Part shown: positions 23,504 to 26,807 of the stretch, piece by piece
Layout of the letters: each line of letters begins with the position of its first letter
How positions within the stretch are numbered: position 1 is the first letter of the stretch
Origin: an uncultured Thalassolituus sp.
GTDB lineage: Bacteria; Pseudomonadota; Gammaproteobacteria; Pseudomonadales; Oceanobacteraceae
NCBI GenBank assembly: GCA_913054055.1
Contig: CAJXIT010000006.1
Span: 1 to 26,807 of the forward strand
Length of the DNA stretch: 26,807 nt
Reading direction: 5' to 3'
The notes under the pieces: generated by a model
Seen by the model: only the letters and a program-made list of their open reading frames with translations
Databases searched by the model: none
What the model was told of the DNA's origin: nothing
Translations under genes and position numbers: made by a program

Positions 23504-25384
23504 ATGCCTATTATTCTTCTCTTAATTTTTATTCTAATAATCCCCTATAAAACAAACGCCTCTGACATCAGCCTCTCTCAATATGAAGTTCATGATATAG
23601 AGGGGTACGATACTTTTCTTGATTCAAAAGATGTCCCTGAAATTAAGGGCGTCTCTTGCATAGGGTGCCGACGCAACCTTACTTATTCATACTCTGGCAT
23701 GGTAACAAAACTAACTGGCCGGATTGTCGCTATTGCACAATATAGAGATGTTTCTTATAAGCTCTATACTGAAAATAAATCCTTCTATATTGATCACTAC
23801 AAGCACCCTACCGAAGACGCTGAATCAATCTCATTATTTAACAATAGAAAAGATAAGGGTTCAAAACATAAAACATCACGTTTTAGCTTTAACTCTCCGC
23901 TTGTGCAAGGTATCAACCAAAGTGGAAAAATGATTACCGTATATGATAAATATTTTTATTACGACGATGAAAAATATCACCTACCAATAAAAGCTGAAAG
24001 TGCATACATCAGCAGAGGATATTTACATGATGCTAAAATTGTCTATATTGGAGAGGACAAAAATATTTATCTACAGGTTGAAAATGAATTTCTAAGTTTG
24101 GATATCGGACTAAATCCAAATTCAGATATCAAGAATATTCTTAGTATCTACACTGATACTGACAATGTCATTTATATTGCAGCATACATATATAGAAACA
24201 ACCTAAATAGATCCCTATCCGTATTCAAAGTAACTATTGATGATAGTAAAAGCTACTTAACATCTGAAGAAATGGTCTTACATAACTCTTCAGATGGAAC
24301 CTACGGATTGAACCCATCAATATACTTAAATGATTCTGAGATTATTGTCTCCACAAAATTCAAAGATAATAGAAACTATTGGAAGATCCCTAAGTCTGAA
24401 TTTCATCAAACAACTATAAAGTTTGACACCGCAGAGAATAGCTTTGATCTAGACCTTAGCTATTCTATTTCTAACCCAAACAGAAGTATCGAACAAAATG
24501 CTAAAGCTTTTTCTAGCCAACAAGATATAGGTAGCACGACATATTCGCTCAATGAATCAAAGGTGATTAAGTATGCTTTTCAAGGGAAAGTATTCAACAC
24601 ACCCTTAGTCCTAATGATGACAGAAAGCCATCTAACAGAAGATGAGGACACTACTAACGCTGCTGCAATAAAAAAAGTATACGGCAGCCTTGGCCTTGAC
24701 GGCTTCTTTTCTGGAGGGCAAGGCCTCAGATTAGAAATTCTCGATGAAAGTATTGGAGGAACTGCAAACTACACTGACTCAAGCACATCAAATACCTACT
24801 ATTTTACTAACACTAAAAAATCATACGGTGTTCACAAGACTTTTGAACAGGGATCTTCAATTGGCTTAAATTATAGTAAAAGCACCATACCCAGCGTGCT
24901 TGGCTTTTATACATATTATGAACATGATGATATTGCTATATTCGACCCAAATTTAAAAACTCGAACCCTTACCATTCAATCAAGCAACGACAACTCTACC
25001 TTTTCTAGTCGTTATCGGTTTAATTACACAGATTATTTTCTTAACTGGAACGTTGGTGGAGGCATATATAAATTTACAGTTTCAGAAGCAGCTAGGCAGC
25101 AGGCTAACTGTCATTTTCAGCAATCAATGAGCAAAGGATCCAATATAGGTTTAACAGCAAATGGCTCCTTATCAGCAGGCATCATCGCTCAATTTCGATC
25201 TAAGAGCCTTAAAGGCTTAGGAGTTAAAACAGAACTCTCTTATGATCTATATTCTCAAATATATTTTGATAATTTGAGCCAATATAAAGAGCGACATGAG
25301 CTTCCTAGTGGAAAATACATTCCTGCTTTTAGAAGGCAGGAGAGCTGGCATGGCCCCAGTATAAAAGTAGGCTTATTATTTTGA
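23504..25384 (+). CDS. Secreted protein with probable C-terminal outer-membrane beta-barrel, unknown family
   Basis: I do not recognise this 626-residue protein. It has a signal peptide (about 1-19, LLLIFILIIPYKTNA). A CxxC pair (VSCIGC, about 51-56) follows. Residues about 65-340 are short beta strands rich in Tyr/Asp/Asn, possibly a propeller-like domain. Residues about 380-626 alternate polar and aromatic residues (SIGLNYSKS, GFYTYYEHDD, YFLNWNVGGGIYKF, GVKTELSYDLYSQIYF) and end in VGLLF, a terminal Phe as in BAM-inserted barrels. The gene is clearly more A/T-rich than argA, suggesting acquisition. It stands alone between argA and a cassette array; an orphan barrel C-terminus in another frame follows directly. 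Confidence 0.8.
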   Translation: MPIILLLIFILIIPYKTNASDISLSQYEVHDIEGYDTFLDSKDVPEIKGVSCIGCRRNLTYSYSGMVTKLTGRIVAIAQYRDVSYKLYTENKSFYIDHYKHPTEDAESISLFNNRKDKGSKHKTSRFSFNSPLVQGINQSGKMITVYDKYFYYDDEKYHLPIKAESAYISRGYLHDAKIVYIGEDKNIYLQVENEFLSLDIGLNPNSDIKNILSIYTDTDNVIYIAAYIYRNNLNRSLSVFKVTIDDSKSYLTSEEMVLHNSSDGTYGLNPSIYLNDSEIIVSTKFKDNRNYWKIPKSEFHQTTIKFDTAENSFDLDLSYSISNPNRSIEQNAKAFSSQQDIGSTTYSLNESKVIKYAFQGKVFNTPLVLMMTESHLTEDEDTTNAAAIKKVYGSLGLDGFFSGGQGLRLEILDESIGGTANYTDSSTSNTYYFTNTKKSYGVHKTFEQGSSIGLNYSKSTIPSVLGFYTYYEHDDIAIFDPNLKTRTLTIQSSNDNSTFSSRYRFNYTDYFLNWNVGGGIYKFTVSEAARQQANCHFQQSMSKGSNIGLTANGSLSAGIIAQFRSKSLKGLGVKTELSYDLYSQIYFDNLSQYKERHELPSGKYIPAFRRQESWHGPSIKVGLLF

Positions 25385-25578
25385 GAACTTATCAAAACAC
25401 CCATCATATGCATTCAAAAAATAGACACTACCTAGGCCCTCGCTTTGAACTGGGTGGCGGCTACATGTGGAAAACCTTTTCGCTAACACTTCAATACAAC
25501 TGGCACAGCCGAGGCCAATACCCAAGCAATACGGATTCAATATTTAGTGGTGGATTTAATTTTAGTATGGGATTTTGA
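25381..25578 (+). pseudogene. Orphan C-terminal barrel fragment
   Basis: This frame is +2 relative to the preceding gene and overlaps its stop. It can only start at TTG 25381 or at ATG 25408, and neither has a ribosome binding site. Its product has two beta-barrel strands (LGPRFELGGGYMW, FSLTLQYNWHSRG) and ends GGFNFSMGF, a textbook outer-membrane C-terminal signature. The motif GP-(S/R)-x-x-x-x-G matches the end of the upstream protein (HGPSIKVG). The composition is less A/T-rich than the 626-residue gene. I read it as the 3' remnant of a related gene whose front part was replaced or deleted. Confidence 0.55.
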
Positions 25579-25609
25579 TAACACGTTATGCATTGAGTAA
25601 TGAAAGCCG

Positions 25610-25658
25610 CGTTAACCTCACGAGCGGAAGGCGAGTTTACTTGAACCCTTGGTTAAAT
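25610..25658 (-). other. Weak attC-like site after yoeB
   Basis: On the minus strand, 6 bases after the toxin stop, ATTTAAC (25658-25652) matches RYYYAAC exactly. About 40 bases on, CGTTAAC/GTTAACG (25610-25616) stands where GTTRRRY is expected but fits poorly. The inner arms do not pair convincingly. The call leans on position and the two better sites. Confidence 0.3.
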
Positions 25659-25663
25659 CATTT

Positions 25664-25924
25664 TCAATAGTGGTAACGACAAGAAATAATCGTTAATTTT
25701 TTATCATCTACTGCGTATACCAAACGGTTACTGTCATCTATACGACGAGACCAGAAGCCAGCTAAATTTTCTTTAAGCGGTTCTGGCTTACCAATACCAT
25801 CAAACGGACTGCGCTGAGTGTCAGTTATAAGTTTGTTTATACGTTTCAGCGTTTTTTTATCTTGACCCTGCCAGTATAAATAATCAGACCAAGCCTCTTT
25901 GGTCCATGCCAATATATCAATCAT
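25664..25924 (-). CDS. yoeB: YoeB toxin (ribosome-dependent mRNA interferase)
   Basis: The 86-residue protein is a RelE-superfamily toxin that cleaves mRNA in the ribosomal A site. It matches E. coli YoeB almost throughout: AWSDYLYWQ, KRINKLITDTQRSPFDG, GKPEPLKENLAGFWSRRI, RLVYAV and the terminal CRYHY, with the catalytic Glu (KPEPLK), Arg (SRRI) and His (YHY) visible. Its ATG lies inside the end of the antitoxin gene (8-base overlap), so production is coupled to the antitoxin. Location in an attC-flanked unit fits the common presence of toxin-antitoxin cassettes in integrons, where they stabilise the array. Confidence 0.96.
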   Translation of the reverse strand: MIDILAWTKEAWSDYLYWQGQDKKTLKRINKLITDTQRSPFDGIGKPEPLKENLAGFWSRRIDDSNRLVYAVDDKKLTIISCRYHY

Positions 25925-26171
25925 TCAGCAATCCATGCTCCTCAGTTTTATCGGCTCGATATTGCTGAATTGACTTACTTAAGTGGGCAGCATTAGCGGG
26001 GCTCTTTAGCAAATGAACGGTTTCCATTAGCCCATTAAACTGATCCAGTGACATGACAACGGCATCTTCTGCATCACGCCTTGTGATAACCGTATAATCG
26101 GCATCATCTACCACTTGATCTAGTACGCTTTTTAGTTGGTTTCTAGCTTCAGAAAAATTGACTACTTTCAT
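25917..26171 (-). CDS. yefM: YefM antitoxin (Phd/YefM family)
   Basis: An 84-residue antitoxin that neutralises YoeB and represses its own operon. MKVVNFSEARNQLKSVLDQVVDDAD is the Phd/YefM DNA-binding fold, ITRRDAEDAVVMSLDQFNGLMET the dimer core, and LSKSIQQYRADK the toxin-binding tail. I chose ATG 26171 (CCGAGAAA upstream; homologues begin here). A longer frame from 26243 would run through the promoter and operator, so it is rejected. The stop overlaps the yoeB start by 8 bases. Confidence 0.95.
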   Translation of the reverse strand: MKVVNFSEARNQLKSVLDQVVDDADYTVITRRDAEDAVVMSLDQFNGLMETVHLLKSPANAAHLSKSIQQYRADKTEEHGLLND

Positions 26172-26185
26172 TTTCTCGGCCCTAC

Positions 26186-26232
26186 ATGTACATAATATTG
26201 GACAAGTATAACTTGTTCGATATATTGTGCAA
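26186..26232 (-). promoter_or_regulatory. yefM-yoeB promoter and operator
   Basis: Minus strand: -35-like TTGCAC (26232-26227), 16-base spacer, -10 TATACT (26210-26205). A perfect dyad ACAAGT-ATA-ACTTGT (26202-26216) covers the -10. ATGTACAT (26186-26193) contains TGTACA, the core of the E. coli YefM operator. Both sites lie within 50 bases of the antitoxin start, as needed for autorepression. Confidence 0.7.
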
Positions 26233-26251
26233 GTATTAGCCACTAATAGTG

Positions 26252-26304
26252 GCTTAACGCCTCAAACCTAGTTGCCAGTCCTTTTGTGCTTTGACTTGTT
26301 AAAA
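26252..26304 (-). other. attC site of the RraB-like cassette
   Basis: Minus strand: TTTTAAC (26304-26298, R'' type RYYYAAC with one mismatch) followed by AAG, and GGC then GTTAAGC (26258-26252), a perfect GTTRRRY. Inner arms TCAAA and TTTGA pair. The outer plan TAACAA...GCGTTA is the usual attC frame. The site starts 2 bases after the gene stop. Confidence 0.65.
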
Positions 26305-26306
26305 GT

Positions 26307-26649
26307 TTACTGGGCATAGCAACTCCAGCCATCATTGTAGCCATTTAGATGTGATGCATATTTTTGCAATAGATTCTCGTAATCAGTGATTTCTTTGTGC
26401 GTTGGGGCCATAGCAACTGTGGCAACTATTGCATATGGATATCCTTCAGACTCTTCATTGTCGTAGAGCAATACTTGTTGCCTGTTAAAAAGAAGAACCC
26501 CCCCCAAACTTTAAAGCATCTTCTTCAGTCGAAAATATCACAGTAAATTCAATGTCCCTCTTCTTGGACAAGTCATCACCTTGCTGGACCATGTTCCATA
26601 GTGCATCACCATTTTCGTCATCAGGGTATGTGGATTTATCTCTAATCAT
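26307..26649 (-). pseudogene. RraB-like protein gene, frameshifted at a run of eight G
   Basis: The ATG at 26649 (AAGAG upstream) opens MIRDKSTYPDDENGDALW, the usual start of short proteins annotated as ribonuclease E inhibitor RraB. The frame stops at 26485 after 54 residues. The rest of the family (FNRQQVLLYDNEE, MAPTHKEITDYENLL, GYNDGWSCYAQ) continues in another frame to a stop at 26307. The switch falls at the G8 tract (26498-26505 read on the minus strand). Seven G would give one intact frame of about 113 residues. It may be a true loss, a phase-variable switch or a sequencing error. The gene lies between two attC sites as a single cassette. Confidence 0.8.
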
Positions 26650-26656
26650 CGATGGC

Positions 26657-26743
26657 TCTTAACGCCTGTAGCTGCGGCCGAGCGAAGCGAAGTCCAGCCA
26701 TAGCGTCTTTTTGCTGGGGCGAGACAGGCTACACTTGTTAGAT
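26657..26743 (-). other. attC site of the right-edge cassette
   Basis: Minus strand: ATCTAAC (26743-26737) is a perfect RYYYAAC and is followed by AAGTGTAGCC. GCTACAGGC then GTTAAGA (26663-26657, one mismatch to GTTRRRY) closes the site. The arms TGTAGC/GCTACA pair perfectly, and CCAGC/GCTGG can pair inside. The length, 87 bp, is within the attC range. R'' overlaps the stop codon of the upstream gene. Confidence 0.75.
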
Positions 26744-26807
26744 TAAAACAGCCCCATTTTCTCGTTAATTGAGCGGCCATCGTTATTTCTATCTGCGATA
26801 TAAAGAG
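26743..26807 (-). CDS. C-terminus of a cassette gene (truncated by window edge)
   Basis: The minus strand is open from the right edge to TAA at 26743. The last 20 residues read as an ordinary protein tail (ADRNNDGRSINEKMGLF). The stop overlaps the R'' box of an attC, as expected of a cassette gene. The family cannot be told from this fragment. Confidence 0.5.
   Translation of the reverse strand, partial: LYIADRNNDGRSINEKMGLF

Larger units (their letters stand above)
25610..26807 (-). mobile_element. Integron cassette cluster (attC array, no integrase in window)
   Basis: Three minus-strand gene units (a truncated ORF, an RraB-like gene and yefM-yoeB) are each followed by an attC or attC-like element in the same orientation, with very short gaps. 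That is the layout of integron cassettes. No integrase gene lies in the window; it could be to the right, or absent (a CALIN). The left boundary near 25610 adjoins the barrel fragment. Confidence 0.65.

Noticed and set aside
25333..25408. Simple frameshift joining the 626-residue barrel protein to the downstream fragment
   Set aside because: The fragment's frame upstream of 25381 does not read as the missing barrel sequence and stops at 25330; the first protein already ends with its own terminal Phe.
26172..26243. N-terminal extension of YefM from 26243
   Set aside because: It would translate the promoter and operator; YefM homologues start at MKVVNF (26171).

Overview
The window looks like chromosomal DNA of a marine gammaproteobacterium, AT-leaning, most likely an Oceanospirillales-type hydrocarbon degrader of the Oleispira/Bermanella/Thalassolituus kind. 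This rests on a canonical AlkB alkane hydroxylase, gammaproteobacterial versions of YeeN, ModF, YfcH and ArgA, and an argE/argA/CYTH-CHAD/GspE-ATPase neighbourhood that, from memory, resembles one in Pseudomonas. The genus is inference. No rRNA, tRNA, CRISPR array or transposase was seen.

Layout. 1-1577 (minus): a di-heme cytochrome c peroxidase overlaps by 4 bases the start of a membrane sensor-like protein that runs off the left edge. 1748-3627 (plus): a HIT protein, an AlkD-like DNA alkylation repair protein and YeeN, closed by a strong terminator. 3737-3913 is a non-coding repeat mosaic. 4012-6625 (plus): a tight four-gene run of GNAT, ICMT-like membrane methyltransferase, DUF2164 and ModF. 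6688-9219: a membrane 7TMR-DISM/degenerate GGDEF/EAL protein that should hydrolyse c-di-GMP. 9220-9526 is a regulatory stretch with several dyads ahead of alkB (9527-10669). Next come, on the minus strand, a membrane-anchored M20 peptidase (PM20D1/carboxypeptidase-S-like) and a membrane-embedded AraC-type regulator. Divergent from these are a hotdog thioesterase, a DUF5329 secreted protein and a second thioesterase. 15047-15655 holds two tiny ORFs with good ribosome binding sites. 15656-16552 is YfcH.

16628-20405 (minus): a DEDDh exonuclease, a stand-alone GspE/PulE ATPase and a CYTH-CHAD triphosphatase. 20657-23414 (plus): argE and argA, separated by a 79-bp tandem duplication of the argE 3' end and a REP-like hairpin. 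23504-25384 is an AT-rich gene for a secreted, probable outer-membrane beta-barrel protein that I do not recognise. It is followed by an orphan barrel C-terminus in another frame.

The right end (about 25.6-26.8 kb, minus strand) reads as a small array of integron cassettes with no integrase in view. It has two good attC sites and one weak one, a YefM-YoeB toxin-antitoxin pair with its own operator, an RraB-like gene broken at a run of eight G, and the C-terminus of another cassette gene at the window edge.

Best candidates for a second look: the attC array with its G8 frameshift, the foreign-looking barrel gene with a spare C-terminus, the operator-rich alkB promoter beside an acyl-amino-acid hydrolase-like enzyme, and the peroxidase-sensor pair.
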